A stretch of 64,000 bases of DNA from Bifidobacterium colobi (GTDB lineage Bacteria; Actinomycetota; Actinomycetes; Actinomycetales; Bifidobacteriaceae): positions 1 through 64,000 of the forward strand of contig NZ_JAFEJU010000006.1 of assembly GCF_018555455.1 (NCBI RefSeq), given 5' to 3'. Under the pieces are notes generated by a model that saw only the letters and a list, made by a program, of their open reading frames with translations, was not told where the DNA came from and ran no database searches. The translations under genes were made by a program, and so were the position numbers. This document shows, one piece after another, positions 37,635-46,569 of the stretch. Each line of letters begins with the position of its first letter. The first letter of the stretch is position 1.

Positions 37635-38744
37635 ATGCCGCAATCCACCCCGTCCGGCCTGCTCATTATCGACAAGCCGCAAGGCGTCACCAGTTTCGAC
37701 GCTGTGGCCGCGGTGCGAGGAGCCTTGCATATCAAGAAAGTAGGCCACGCCGGCACCCTTGACCCGATGGCCACGGGCGCATTGGTCGTCGCCTTCGTCC
37801 ATGCCACGCGCCTGCTGAACGCGATCGTAGCGCACGATAAAACCTATGAGGCCACCATTCGCCTTGGCTTCGGCACCACCACCGATGATGCCGAAGGCGA
37901 GGTGATGCGTGATGCCGCAGCCGGTACCGGTGCAGTGCGGAACCTCACTGAAGCAATCATTCGCGCAACTATCGATGACCACTTCACTGGTGATATTGAA
38001 CAAGTACCGAACACCTTCTCCGCCATCAAAATCGACGGCAAACGAGCCTATGATCTGGCGCGCGAAGGCAAAGAGGTGGCACTGAAGGCGCGACCGATCA
38101 CTATCAGTGAATTTGCGGTACTCGGCACCCGTCAAGGCTATGTACCGGGGGAGCGGGCTGGTGAGCCGTTGCAAGACAATGTACTGGATACCGCTCAGGT
38201 TCCGGTGCTGGATGTTGATGTGCGTGTCAGTTGTTCGTCCGGCACATATATTCGCGCGCTGGCTCGCGACCTTGGTACCGAACTAGGTGTAGGCGGACAC
38301 CTGATTCGATTGCGGCGCACGCGAGTCGGCCGGTTCGCTTTGCCGGATGATACCAGTGGCAGGATCAGCGACGTTGCTATGAGCGAGACTCGTGCACATA
38401 CGATAACCGCTCATACGGAATTGAAGACGTTCACCAACCGCGAAGGTGACACTATAACCCGATGCAAGTGCGTGCTGGACGCTCCCAGCGAACTGTCGGG
38501 AGAAGACCGCCGTGCCTGGTTACTCGATCATGCGTTGACCATGGAACAAGCGGCGCGTGGAGCCATGCCAGCCTTGGACATCAGTGCCGAGGAGGCGGCA
38601 GAGCTGCGTTTCGGGCGCCGCATTGAGCGCACGATCAGTGAACCTACCGTGGCTATCGTGCCGCAAACGCATGATGTGGTGGCGATTCTCGAGCGCGCGA
38701 GCAGTCACCAGGCCAAGCCGGCTACCGTATTCCCCCTCGCGTAA
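37635..38744 (+). CDS. truB: tRNA pseudouridine(55) synthase TruB
   Basis: Makes the T-loop pseudouridine 55 in nearly all tRNAs. The 369-residue product opens with GLLIIDKPQGVTSFDAV and has the catalytic aspartate D43 in GHAGTLDPMATGALVV. CSSGTYIRALARDLG is the conserved RNA-binding segment. It is longer than E. coli TruB (314), with a C-terminal extension beyond residue 290. The neighbours rbfA and ribF are its normal partners. Confidence 0.96.
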   Translation: MPQSTPSGLLIIDKPQGVTSFDAVAAVRGALHIKKVGHAGTLDPMATGALVVAFVHATRLLNAIVAHDKTYEATIRLGFGTTTDDAEGEVMRDAAAGTGAVRNLTEAIIRATIDDHFTGDIEQVPNTFSAIKIDGKRAYDLAREGKEVALKARPITISEFAVLGTRQGYVPGERAGEPLQDNVLDTAQVPVLDVDVRVSCSSGTYIRALARDLGTELGVGGHLIRLRRTRVGRFALPDDTSGRISDVAMSETRAHTITAHTELKTFTNREGDTITRCKCVLDAPSELSGEDRRAWLLDHALTMEQAARGAMPALDISAEEAAELRFGRRIERTISEPTVAIVPQTHDVVAILERASSHQAKPATVFPLA

Positions 38745-38762
38745 AGTGGACGCGGTGAGTTT

Positions 38763-38817
38763 TGCTGTTCCCCTCGCGCTCAGAAGGGCTGTCGCTCGTG
38801 CGACTGAGGGATAGCCG
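38763..38817. repeat. Third copy of the repeat family, before ribF
   Basis: TTCCCCTCGCGCTCAGAAGG, then GTCGC-TCGT-GCGAC (38791-38804) and ACTGAGGGATAGCC: a diverged version of the elements at 36876 and 37562. Confidence 0.6.
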
Positions 38818-38867
38818 ATAATCTGCCTTGCGATAATACGAGCAGACTTGAAAAGGAATTGCACGAT

Positions 38868-40049
38868 ATGGAAATCACGTACCTGACTCCAGACGAACAG
38901 GGTGAAGTCGCTTGGCCCTCGTTTGACAACGATAAGAAATCCGTGGTGACGCTTGGTGCGTTCGACGGCATGCATCTGGGCCATCAGGCTGTCATCAAAC
39001 GTGTTGTGGAGCTGGCCAAGAAGCATGACGCGTTTTCGGTGGTGATTCTGTTCGATCCACGTCCGGCATTCGTCCATGGATGGGCAGCTCAGCATGATGG
39101 TCAGGAGCCCACTGAAGCGAACATTGACGCCGAAGCGTTGACCAGTGTGCATGAGCGACTGCAGCGCATCGAACAGTTGGGTGTGGATCATGTGCTGGTG
39201 GTGCGTTACACGCTGGCATTCGCTTCGAAGTCGTACATTTTCTTCCTCGGCCGACTGGTCGGCAAGCTTGGCATGCGTACGCTGGTGCTCGGTCAGGATG
39301 CCGCCATGGGCAAGGATCGTGCGGGAGACATCAAGCATATTGCCAATCTTGCTGCTGGTGCCGGCGTGTTCGAATTGGATGTGGTGGATGATCGCGGCCC
39401 TGGTGAGGTGCGCATTCCGCGTGACTTCCAGCCGGAAATGCCATCCGAATGGGGCGAGCCATCTGACCCGTTGGCCAATGCCACCAAGGCCGAACGCCGA
39501 GCATGGAGCAAGAAGCATCAGGTCAAAGCCATGCGTGCATGGAGCTCCACGAATGTACGCTATCTGTTGGCTCACGGCCGCATTCAGGAAGCCAATGCCA
39601 TATTGGGCACGCCGCACGCCATTGAAGGTGAAGTCGTGCACGGTGAGGAACGTGGACGCACCATCGGTTTCCCGACCGCCAACCTTGGCACCGAGATTGA
39701 AGGCTACATCCCGGTTGACGGCGTATACGCCGGTTGGCTGGTGGATTTGGGTCCGGTTGCCGCAGACACTGATGCATCCGCGGCACAAGCCGGATCACCG
39801 ACCGAGCGTCGTTGGCCGGCGGCTATTTCCATTGGCACTAAACCCACATTCAGCGAGAAAACCGGTCTCCATGAACGCGTGGTGGAATCCTACTGCATCA
39901 CCGATGATTGGATTGACCTGTATGGTCATAAGGTTCGCGTGGAATTCGTGGGCTTCCTGCGCCCGCAGGTCAAGTTCGATGGCGTTGACGAACTGACCGA
40001 TGAACTCAAGCGCAATGTGGAGGAAACCAAGCGCTTGACCGCGGAATAG
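38868..40049 (+). CDS. ribF: Bifunctional riboflavin kinase/FAD synthetase
   Basis: Phosphorylates riboflavin to FMN and adenylylates it to FAD. The 393-residue product has the N-terminal nucleotidyltransferase (VVTLGAFDGMHLGHQAVIKRV, with the HLGH motif) and the C-terminal flavokinase (GRTIGFPTANLGTEIEGYIPVDGVYAG). It is about 70 residues longer than most, owing to inserts near 180-225 and an Ala-rich loop (AADTDASAAQAGSP) in the kinase half. ATG 38868 follows AAAAGGA. Confidence 0.95.
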   Translation: MEITYLTPDEQGEVAWPSFDNDKKSVVTLGAFDGMHLGHQAVIKRVVELAKKHDAFSVVILFDPRPAFVHGWAAQHDGQEPTEANIDAEALTSVHERLQRIEQLGVDHVLVVRYTLAFASKSYIFFLGRLVGKLGMRTLVLGQDAAMGKDRAGDIKHIANLAAGAGVFELDVVDDRGPGEVRIPRDFQPEMPSEWGEPSDPLANATKAERRAWSKKHQVKAMRAWSSTNVRYLLAHGRIQEANAILGTPHAIEGEVVHGEERGRTIGFPTANLGTEIEGYIPVDGVYAGWLVDLGPVAADTDASAAQAGSPTERRWPAAISIGTKPTFSEKTGLHERVVESYCITDDWIDLYGHKVRVEFVGFLRPQVKFDGVDELTDELKRNVEETKRLTAE

Positions 40050-40076
40050 TCACGATTGTGCATGTTGATAGCAGTT

Positions 40077-40106
40077 CGGCTCCCCTCACTGAGGGGAGCC
40101 GTTATC
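40077..40106. terminator. Hairpin terminator between ribF and radA
   Basis: CGGCTCCCCTCA-C-TGAGGGGAGCCG, a near-perfect 25-base palindrome followed by TTATC, between the convergent genes. The arms match the ends of the 36876/37562 repeat family, suggesting an element recruited as terminator. Confidence 0.75.
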
Positions 40107-40144
40107 GTATGACCTGAGCACAACCTGACACCGGTCGAGCTTGC

Positions 40145-41605
40145 TTATTTCTTGATTCCCAATGCTTCCAAAGCATCAGTCAGTGTTCCCGCCTCAACAA
40201 GCCGCAGCCCATCAATATGCACCGGTTTGCGCAGTGGGGGAACAACCGCCACCGTAAAGCCCAATCGAGCCGCCTCGCGCAACCGATATTCCATACGCGG
40301 CGCAGGCCGCACCTGACCAGTCAAGGAAATCTCACCAATCGCACAAGTCGTTCTGGCGATTGGCTTGGCGGTTGCGGCGCTCGCCAGCGCGCTCACTATC
40401 GCCAAATCCGAGCCGGGCTCCTTGGCCTGACCTCCGGCGATGGTCGAGACATAGAGATCATTGGCCAGTAAATTGAGTTTGCTATGGCGATACAGTACCG
40501 CCGTCAACATGGCGATACGACTGGGATCCACGCCGTTGACCGCACGGCGGGGTGTGGGCAGCACGGATTTGGTGACCAACGCCTGCACCTCAATAGGCAG
40601 GCTACGGTGTCCATCAAGCGTGAACGTGACGCATGTGCCCTCTACCGGGGCTGATTCAGCGCTGCCCGGCCCTCCACCGGATAGGAACAATCCCGAAGGG
40701 TCGGTGACCTCTTCAATGCCTTCGCCGCTCATGTCGAAGCAACCGACCTCGTCGGTCGGTCCGAAACGGTTCTTGATTGCGCGAAGCATACGCAAAGCTG
40801 TCTCAGAATCACCCTCGAACTGGCACACCACGTCAACCAAGTGCTCCAACGTACGCGGGCCGGCAATCGAACCATCCTTGGTTACATGACCTACCAAAAA
40901 CACAGGAATATCAAGCGTTTTCGCAGTGTCGATCAGTGCGCTCGCCACTTCTCGAACCTGTGTGGAGCCACCTGAGATGCCATCGACTTCCTGAGAGACA
41001 ATCGTCTGCGCAGAGTCCGCAATCACCAATGCCGGACGATTCTGCTCAATCAATCCCAGAGCAGTGGCCAGGTCAGTGGTGGATGCCAACAGCAGGTTCG
41101 GCTCCACAGCATTGATGCGTGTGGCGCGCAATCGCACCTGAGCCTGCGACTCTTCGCCGGAGATATAGAGCACTGTATGCGCATCATTACGCCCGGCCTC
41201 CGCGTAACCGGCGTTGGCCACGGCTCTGGCCACATTGCCGGCCGTCTGCAACAGCAGTGTGGATTTACCGATGCCGGGTTCGCCGGCGATTAGCGTCACC
41301 GATCCCGGTACCACGCCGCCGCCAAGTACACGGTCGAACTCGCTGAACCCGGTGGACAGTCGCGCAACACTCTCCATACCGATCTCCGTAATCGGCTTGG
41401 CTGCGGCGCGCGAACCCTCCGACACCGCAACCGACTGCGTACGCGATGTGCGTCCGGGGGCGGCCGTTTTCGAACCAGCGGCCGGACGAGCCTCGTGGAA
41501 TTCCTCCACAGTGCCCCATTGACCGCATTCAGGGCACTTGCCGTACCACTTCGAGCCGTTCCAGCCGCATTCGGAGCATACGTATTGCACAGTAGATTTC
41601 GCCAT
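40145..41605 (-). CDS. radA: DNA repair protein RadA (Sms)
   Basis: A RecA-like hexameric helicase that extends branched recombination intermediates. The 486-residue product has the zinc finger C10-C13-C24-C27, Walker A G108EPGIGKS115, the RadA-specific KNRFG motif (AIKNRFGPTDEVG) and a C-terminal Lon-protease-like domain ending with VAVVPPLRKPVHIDGLRLVE. The ATG at 41605 starts right at the zinc-finger region (MAKSTVQYVCSECGW). Confidence 0.97.
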   Translation of the reverse strand: MAKSTVQYVCSECGWNGSKWYGKCPECGQWGTVEEFHEARPAAGSKTAAPGRTSRTQSVAVSEGSRAAAKPITEIGMESVARLSTGFSEFDRVLGGGVVPGSVTLIAGEPGIGKSTLLLQTAGNVARAVANAGYAEAGRNDAHTVLYISGEESQAQVRLRATRINAVEPNLLLASTTDLATALGLIEQNRPALVIADSAQTIVSQEVDGISGGSTQVREVASALIDTAKTLDIPVFLVGHVTKDGSIAGPRTLEHLVDVVCQFEGDSETALRMLRAIKNRFGPTDEVGCFDMSGEGIEEVTDPSGLFLSGGGPGSAESAPVEGTCVTFTLDGHRSLPIEVQALVTKSVLPTPRRAVNGVDPSRIAMLTAVLYRHSKLNLLANDLYVSTIAGGQAKEPGSDLAIVSALASAATAKPIARTTCAIGEISLTGQVRPAPRMEYRLREAARLGFTVAVVPPLRKPVHIDGLRLVEAGTLTDALEALGIKK

Positions 41606-41700
41606 AACTCAACCCTAACGCCGAATTTCAATAAGGGTAAAAATTTTCCCTCAGCGACGGCAATGGGCAAGCGTCACATGGCTGTGAGAGAATCGGGGTC

Positions 41701-42327
41701 ATGACTAACTCCGAGAATGCTTCAACTACACCATCTCATGGCAAGCTCATCGCGGTAGTGGTTGCCGCCGCTGTGGTAATCATTCTGGCAGTGCTTTCGG
41801 CGTTCATCTGGCCGGGCTGGGCTATCGTGACGAAGAGCGGCACCAGTGCTACGCAGACTTCCAAGCAAACCGAACAATCCGAACCCACCAAGCCCACCAT
41901 CGACCCCACCGCATTGCCGGACGATGCCAGCGAACTGTTGAAGGCCATGCCGGATAGTGTCTTGAACTTCGCTCGTACCAAAGCCGAGGCCTCCACCTCA
42001 TGGAGCAGCGCATCGCCGCTCGAGGAATATACGGTGACCTACTCCACCGGAGACAAGTCCAAGGACATCACGCTGATTGTGGCCCAGTGGTCAAGCGCCG
42101 ACAACGCCAAGACCCAGTACGACTCGTTGGCTGCCGCGCAAACCGGTGAGGAACTGGCTTCCGGCAATGTGAAGGTTTCCGGCGATGCCACCGGCTCCTA
42201 CACGGTGAAGGCCGATGCCTCGGATGCCAAGAAGGCCGTAGCGACATGGCAGAACGATACTGTGGTGTTCCAGGCCAGCGGCAACAAGCAGGCGCTTGAG
42301 CGCTTCTACCAGAAGTTCCCGCTGTAA
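41701..42327 (+). CDS. Predicted secreted or membrane-anchored protein, unknown
   Basis: I do not recognise the family. The 208-residue product has a short cytoplasmic start and one hydrophobic segment (about 15-40, LIAVVVAAAVVIILAVLSAF). A Thr/Ser/Pro-rich stalk (50-75) leads to an extracellular domain with repeated beta-like segments (TVTYSTGDKSKDITLIVAQW, TGSYTVKADASDAKKAVATW). It is divergent from radA and upstream of the bS22 gene, with no operon partner evident. Confidence 0.75.
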   Translation: MTNSENASTTPSHGKLIAVVVAAAVVIILAVLSAFIWPGWAIVTKSGTSATQTSKQTEQSEPTKPTIDPTALPDDASELLKAMPDSVLNFARTKAEASTSWSSASPLEEYTVTYSTGDKSKDITLIVAQWSSADNAKTQYDSLAAAQTGEELASGNVKVSGDATGSYTVKADASDAKKAVATWQNDTVVFQASGNKQALERFYQKFPL

Positions 42328-42446
42328 ACCATTGCATGGCATTGAGGTAAAGTTCGCGTATACGGCACACGAATTGCCCTGTCTGGCAAAACGTGTAATA
42401 TAGTGCGAGTTGCAACTTTTACGATTAATCGGAATGGAGGCTTCAG

Positions 42447-42536
42447 ATGGGTTCTGTCATCAAGAAGCGCCGCAAGCGGATGAGCAAGAAGAAGCACCGC
42501 AAACTGCTGCGTAAGACCCGCCACCAGCGCAAGTAG
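42447..42536 (+). CDS. bS22-like micro-protein (AURKAIP1/COX24 domain)
   Basis: A 29-residue, extremely basic protein, MGSVIKKRRKRMSKKKHRKL then LRKTRHQRK. It matches the short actinobacterial protein found bound to the mycobacterial 30S subunit and termed bS22. GGAGG lies six bases before the ATG and a strong terminator follows, so expression is likely high. It is below most gene-calling length limits. Confidence 0.88.
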   Translation: MGSVIKKRRKRMSKKKHRKLLRKTRHQRK

Positions 42537-42561
42537 TCTTACTTAGCAATCAAGGCATGGA

Positions 42562-42599
42562 AAACCCCGCAATCATTACGGTTGCGGGGTTTCTTTTTT
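42562..42599 (+). terminator. Terminator of the bS22 gene
   Basis: AAACCCCGCAA pairs with TTGCGGGGTTT, followed by CTTTTTT. It also lies downstream of the response-regulator gene on the minus strand. Confidence 0.9.
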
Positions 42600-42648
42600 G
42601 CCTGCGTTACCCTGCTGCACAACAGCAGGAAGAGCAACTTGTCCTAAT

Positions 42649-43365
42649 CTAACGGGACTTCAGCCAGATGGCCACAGCATGGCTCAGGGTTTTCGCCCCC
42701 AGTTTCTCGCGAATATGGCGGGTATGCGAGCGTACGGTGGCAGTGCTTATGGAGAGCGAATCAGCGATCTCCTCGTTCGAATAGCCTTCCGAGACCGCCG
42801 AAAGGATGCGCTGCTCAAGAGCGCTCAATGCGGAGATATTCTCATTTCCTACATTGTGTGCAACGGCATTCGCGCTGGGCAAAGAAAAATCCTGTTCGTG
42901 CAGGTGCATGTGTTGGTATGCTTCCGAAGCGGTAAGGAATGCCACATCCGGTATCGGGCTGAATGTCGTTCCGCCAGCCACGGCACGCAATGCGACTGCC
43001 ATCTGCGCCATATTACCCTTGACCATCAGCCCCTGCGCGCCAGCTTCGGCAAGTTGCTGTGCGTATGTTTTGGGATTATATGAACTGGTGGCCAGCACCG
43101 ATGGCTTCGCACCTGCCAAACGAATTTGCCGACATACTGCCATAGCCGTCGTGCCGTCCAGCTCAACATCGGCAATCAACAGATCCGGACGCCAGCCGTC
43201 ATCCAAACACCGACGTAGTGATTCCGGTGCGCTCGTTGTCGACCAGATGATTGACAGGCCAGGCAATAATTTGGGTAGTACGGCGCACAGTCGCTCCAAC
43301 GCCATACTGTCGTTGTCCAAGACCGCCACGGCGGTGCCTGCGGCAACGTTTTCGATTCCGCTCAT
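42649..43365 (-). CDS. LuxR/NarL-type response regulator
   Basis: A 238-residue regulator with a receiver domain at 10-130 (phospho-acceptor D66 in LLIADVELDG) and a C-terminal LuxR helix-turn-helix (about 172-232, LSALEQRILSAVSEGYSNEEIADSLSIS). ATG 43365 follows AGGAGAG, rejecting the longer frame. It is divergent from its kinase with a 60-base gap, so both promoters overlap. The nearby ABC exporter is the likely target. Confidence 0.92.
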   Translation of the reverse strand: MSGIENVAAGTAVAVLDNDSMALERLCAVLPKLLPGLSIIWSTTSAPESLRRCLDDGWRPDLLIADVELDGTTAMAVCRQIRLAGAKPSVLATSSYNPKTYAQQLAEAGAQGLMVKGNMAQMAVALRAVAGGTTFSPIPDVAFLTASEAYQHMHLHEQDFSLPSANAVAHNVGNENISALSALEQRILSAVSEGYSNEEIADSLSISTATVRSHTRHIREKLGAKTLSHAVAIWLKSR

Positions 43366-43425
43366 ATCTCTCCTGTATCCGAGGCACCATGCCAATCAAC
43401 TCTGTGTTGATTATGATGATGAGAC

Positions 43426-44619
43426 ATGACAACGCTGCGCCGCCATTTCGAACACCTCCGAGCTCATCCAACCATAACGTCGATCGCATTATTGGATGTG
43501 ATGCTTGCCGCTATCGAAATGGCGGCGAACGCTCCAACGGATATGCTGTCTTGGACTATCTTCATTGTGCAGCTGCTCTTCGCGGTTTGCATTGCTTTCT
43601 GGGCTGAGGCAGGGTGCGCCATCTCCTTGGCAATCTGCGTGATTGCAGGGCTCCTGCCGAGCGCTCCTTCGTTTTGCACAATGCTTACATTCCCGACCAT
43701 GGGATTATTGGCGTACCTGCTGCCTCCGGCGTGGGCGTGTGCGGCTGCCATCGCTCTAGGACTTACCCAAAACAACAGTGGTGTTTTCATGTCATTCGCC
43801 GGTCCCACCAGCGATATCCGTGTCACCGGATTCATGGTGAACACGGTGTGCTATTTCATAGCCGTAGGTATTGGCGTGACGTTGCGCAGACGCCATGATG
43901 CGCAAGAAGCACATAAGCGTCAGGCCATATACGAGCAGTCGCAGCAGGAGTTGAACCGTATTCGGAACAACCAGTATCTTGCCAAGGCGCTGCATGATTC
44001 GGTGACTCAGGAACTTTCCGGCATCTCGCTGCTGGCATGGCAATGGGAGCATAATGGTTCCGCCGATGCTGAGGTGCGCCGAGCCATGGGTGTAATGTAC
44101 CGTGATGCTCAGGCGGCGCTGAATCATATTCATGAAGTTATCGGGCTTATTGATGGAGACCGTGCAGCGCATGCGGCTGAGATATCCGATGATGACACTA
44201 GCCCTGCCTCCATTGACTCCGTCGAGGCATTGCGCAGTCTCGTCGCCGCTGAACAACAGTCGATCACCGCATTGGGATTTGCCGGAACATCCACTGTGTG
44301 GGCAGACCACCTCACCGTTAGCAAAGCGGTCCGCGTCACTCTCTTTGATTTGATCCGTGAGATTTATGCGAATATCATTCGCCATGCAGTTCCCGGCGTG
44401 GATGAATATATGGTCGTCGTCAAAGTGAGCGGAAAACGGCTGATTATCACGCAGACGAACACCGTAGCGGCAAATCAGACCGATCATCCTCTGGCTGAAG
44501 TCCGTCATGGTCGTGGACTGGAGGCGCACCGGGCTTCCATCGAACAGCTTGGTGGTCTTCTGAGAACCAGACGAGATGAGGACGGATGGTTCCTTCGCGC
44601 TGAAATACCGTTGTCTTAA
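43426..44619 (+). CDS. Sensor histidine kinase, NarL/DesK class
   Basis: A 397-residue kinase with five or six N-terminal membrane segments (about 15-155), no large extracellular domain, then a coiled linker. The HisKA_3-type site is H190 in KALHDSVTQELSGIS. The ATP-binding part has the N box (EIYANIIRHAVPG) and a G box (GRGLEAHRASIEQLGG). Such kinases sense the membrane or its cargo. It is convergent with the ABC permease, 18 bases apart. Confidence 0.9.
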   Translation: MTTLRRHFEHLRAHPTITSIALLDVMLAAIEMAANAPTDMLSWTIFIVQLLFAVCIAFWAEAGCAISLAICVIAGLLPSAPSFCTMLTFPTMGLLAYLLPPAWACAAAIALGLTQNNSGVFMSFAGPTSDIRVTGFMVNTVCYFIAVGIGVTLRRRHDAQEAHKRQAIYEQSQQELNRIRNNQYLAKALHDSVTQELSGISLLAWQWEHNGSADAEVRRAMGVMYRDAQAALNHIHEVIGLIDGDRAAHAAEISDDDTSPASIDSVEALRSLVAAEQQSITALGFAGTSTVWADHLTVSKAVRVTLFDLIREIYANIIRHAVPGVDEYMVVVKVSGKRLIITQTNTVAANQTDHPLAEVRHGRGLEAHRASIEQLGGLLRTRRDEDGWFLRAEIPLS

Positions 44620-44629
44620 ATACGGTATT
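44604..44629. terminator. Short bidirectional hairpin between kinase and permease genes
   Basis: AATACCGT (44604-44611) pairs with ACGGTATT (44622-44629) across the kinase stop codon. It is weak, but it is the only candidate in an 18-base convergent gap. Confidence 0.35.
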
Positions 44630-44637
44630 CCTTGCGT

Positions 44638-45387
44638 TCAGTATTCGATGCGTGCAAAGCGGTGACGGGTGCACAGATATAACGCCGTTGCATAAGCTGT
44701 GCTCAATGCAGTCATAAGCACTATGGTTGTTGGCAGCCCGAGCGCCGGCAGCAACGAGACATATCCGCTTGGTACAGCGTATCGGGCGGCAGATAGGTGC
44801 GGCAAGGTGGCGCATAGGCACAGCCAAGCAATCGAACCGAACATGATGATGCCTGTCGAATAAAGCGTGGCGAGCATACCGGCTATCAGAATAGTGAGGA
44901 TGTGGGTGAACAGAATGCTGATGATGGAGACGATATCAGCTGATGCGTCGGACATCGATTGTGGCAGCAAGGTGCCGGATGCATAGGCAAGACGCACTAT
45001 GTACAGGTAGTACACGCCGAATGTAATTACCGTCTGTACCAATGCATACAGCGCATAGATACTCATTAGGGCCAGTATCTTGGCATTGATAATAGCCGTG
45101 CGACTCATATCCTTGTAGAGGAACATGCGGCCGGTTGCGAACGGCATATAGATGGTGGATGCGACCAGATAGGCCATCACCACCATTGGTAGCATTAGCA
45201 TATTTTGCACGCTGAATTCACCAGCTAGAAAATCGAGGAAACTGATGGATTGCGCGGTGCCGCTGATTTTCATGAAGTCGGAGTTGAACAGATTCACGAC
45301 AGGCAGTATCAGAATGAAGCATGCCATGACGATAAGCATCTTGGCTTCTTTGGTTCGGATGATGTTACTGACGAAGAGTTTGGTCAT
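44638..45387 (-). CDS. ABC-2 type exporter permease
   Basis: A 249-residue protein with six membrane segments and no soluble domain, the layout of BcrB/LanE-type ABC-2 permeases used for immunity to peptide antibiotics. MTKLFVSNIIRTKEAKMLIVM is the typical cytoplasmic lead-in. It starts two bases after the ATPase stop, so it forms an operon with it. The substrate is unknown. Confidence 0.82.
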   Translation of the reverse strand: MTKLFVSNIIRTKEAKMLIVMACFILILPVVNLFNSDFMKISGTAQSISFLDFLAGEFSVQNMLMLPMVVMAYLVASTIYMPFATGRMFLYKDMSRTAIINAKILALMSIYALYALVQTVITFGVYYLYIVRLAYASGTLLPQSMSDASADIVSIISILFTHILTILIAGMLATLYSTGIIMFGSIAWLCLCATLPHLSAARYAVPSGYVSLLPALGLPTTIVLMTALSTAYATALYLCTRHRFARIEY

Positions 45388-45389
45388 GA

Positions 45390-46286
45390 TTATTCGTTGT
45401 CTCCAAAGTAGTCGTTCAATTGTGCGGATTTGTCATGAATGGAGGCGACTCCCGCCGTGGTGACGAGCATGGACAGCGCAGCGTTCAGATGGGGGTGATC
45501 TGCGGCCACCTGGATGGAGACACCATCGAGGGATATCGTCGCGGGCATTGCCTGAGCGAGGCTCGTCAGTGATTTCAACTGAGATTGTTCGGTGTGGGTA
45601 AGTGGTCGGGCCAAAGTGATGATGATGGTACCCACGTGATCCGCAGTGAAGGCACTTGCGAGCCGGCCTTGCTTTAGGAATAGGAATCTGCTGCACAACG
45701 CTTGCAGCTCGTTCAGTTGATGGCTGGAGATTAGTAACGAGACGCTGCGCTCCGCTACCCATTGTTGCAGTATGGACATCAACTGAAGCACGCCATCTGG
45801 GTCAAGACCCACGAATGGTTCGTCAAGAATCAGGAATTCCGGTTCACTGACCAATGCCAGAGCTAATGCAAGGCGCTGCTTCATGCCGAACGAGAAGTCG
45901 GATGGCTTCCGATCCCGATACCGCCACATGTCCACAAGCTCAAGAGTCGGACGGATATTACGCTCGCGTGCTGTTTCGCCGTGAATAGCCAGATACCACC
46001 GCAGATTATCTTGCGCACTGATATTCGGCACGAACACGGGCTGAATCATAATGCCGAAGCGGCTCAGCATGTTCTCTTGCGAGAAGATGTCTACACCGTT
46101 GTAGGTCACGGATCCGGATGTAGGACGCTGGGCTTTGGCCAGCATTTTCATCAGCGTGGTCTTGCCTGCACCGTTTTTGCCGATGAGTCCCACGATTTCA
46201 CCTGGCTGTATGGAGAAGCTGACGTCTTGGAGCGAGTATGACGGATTACCTCGGTATTGTTTGGACAGATGGCTTACGGTGAGCAT
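45390..46286 (-). CDS. ABC transporter ATPase, BcrA/drug-exporter type
   Basis: A 298-residue ATPase with Walker A GKNGAGKTT, signature SFGMKQRLALA, Walker B FLILDEPFVGLD and H-loop ISSHQLNEL. The C-terminal 80 residues resemble the extra domain of BcrA-like exporters. It is preceded by a near-perfect ribosome site, AAAGGAGG. Cotranscribed with the permease, it is probably controlled by the adjacent two-component system and by the tandem palindromes at 46388-46432. Confidence 0.9.
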   Translation of the reverse strand: MLTVSHLSKQYRGNPSYSLQDVSFSIQPGEIVGLIGKNGAGKTTLMKMLAKAQRPTSGSVTYNGVDIFSQENMLSRFGIMIQPVFVPNISAQDNLRWYLAIHGETARERNIRPTLELVDMWRYRDRKPSDFSFGMKQRLALALALVSEPEFLILDEPFVGLDPDGVLQLMSILQQWVAERSVSLLISSHQLNELQALCSRFLFLKQGRLASAFTADHVGTIIITLARPLTHTEQSQLKSLTSLAQAMPATISLDGVSIQVAADHPHLNAALSMLVTTAGVASIHDKSAQLNDYFGDNE

Positions 46287-46387
46287 ACGGCCTCCTTTCC
46301 TGGTCGATTCTGTAGTTCATCGGTGTGGCTGATGACTATGAATCTAGCGTTCGGAAACATGCCGATTGCCGTATGCGAGCTTTGCTG

Positions 46388-46432
46388 TGCACGGATGTGC
46401 AGAAAAGACCGAATATTTGCACATATGTGCAA
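46388..46432. promoter_or_regulatory. Tandem TGCAC-N4-GTGCA operators upstream of the exporter
   Basis: TGCAC-GGAT-GTGCA (46388-46401) and the perfect 16-base palindrome TTGCACATATGTGCAA (46417-46432) have centres 30 bases apart, close to three helical turns. They lie about 100-145 bases upstream of the ATPase start. The arrangement suggests two dimers bound on one DNA face, by the LuxR regulator or an unlinked repressor. Confidence 0.55.
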
Positions 46433-46496
46433 TACGCTGGCAATGACGCACTATTGAGTGCCGAACAAGCGCCATACGATGCTGAAAATGCGAAGG

Positions 46497-46523
46497 GCCG
46501 CACCTGCGGTGTGCAGATGCGGC
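46497..46523 (-). terminator. Terminator downstream of rpiA
   Basis: GCCGCACCTGC and GCAGATGCGGC form an 11-base stem with one mismatch, below the rpiA stop on the minus strand. The T-tract is poor. Confidence 0.55.
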
Positions 46524-46569
46524 TCTTGACGTAACGTCAGCTATCAGCGGGCATCGCGCCCGCAGTGGC

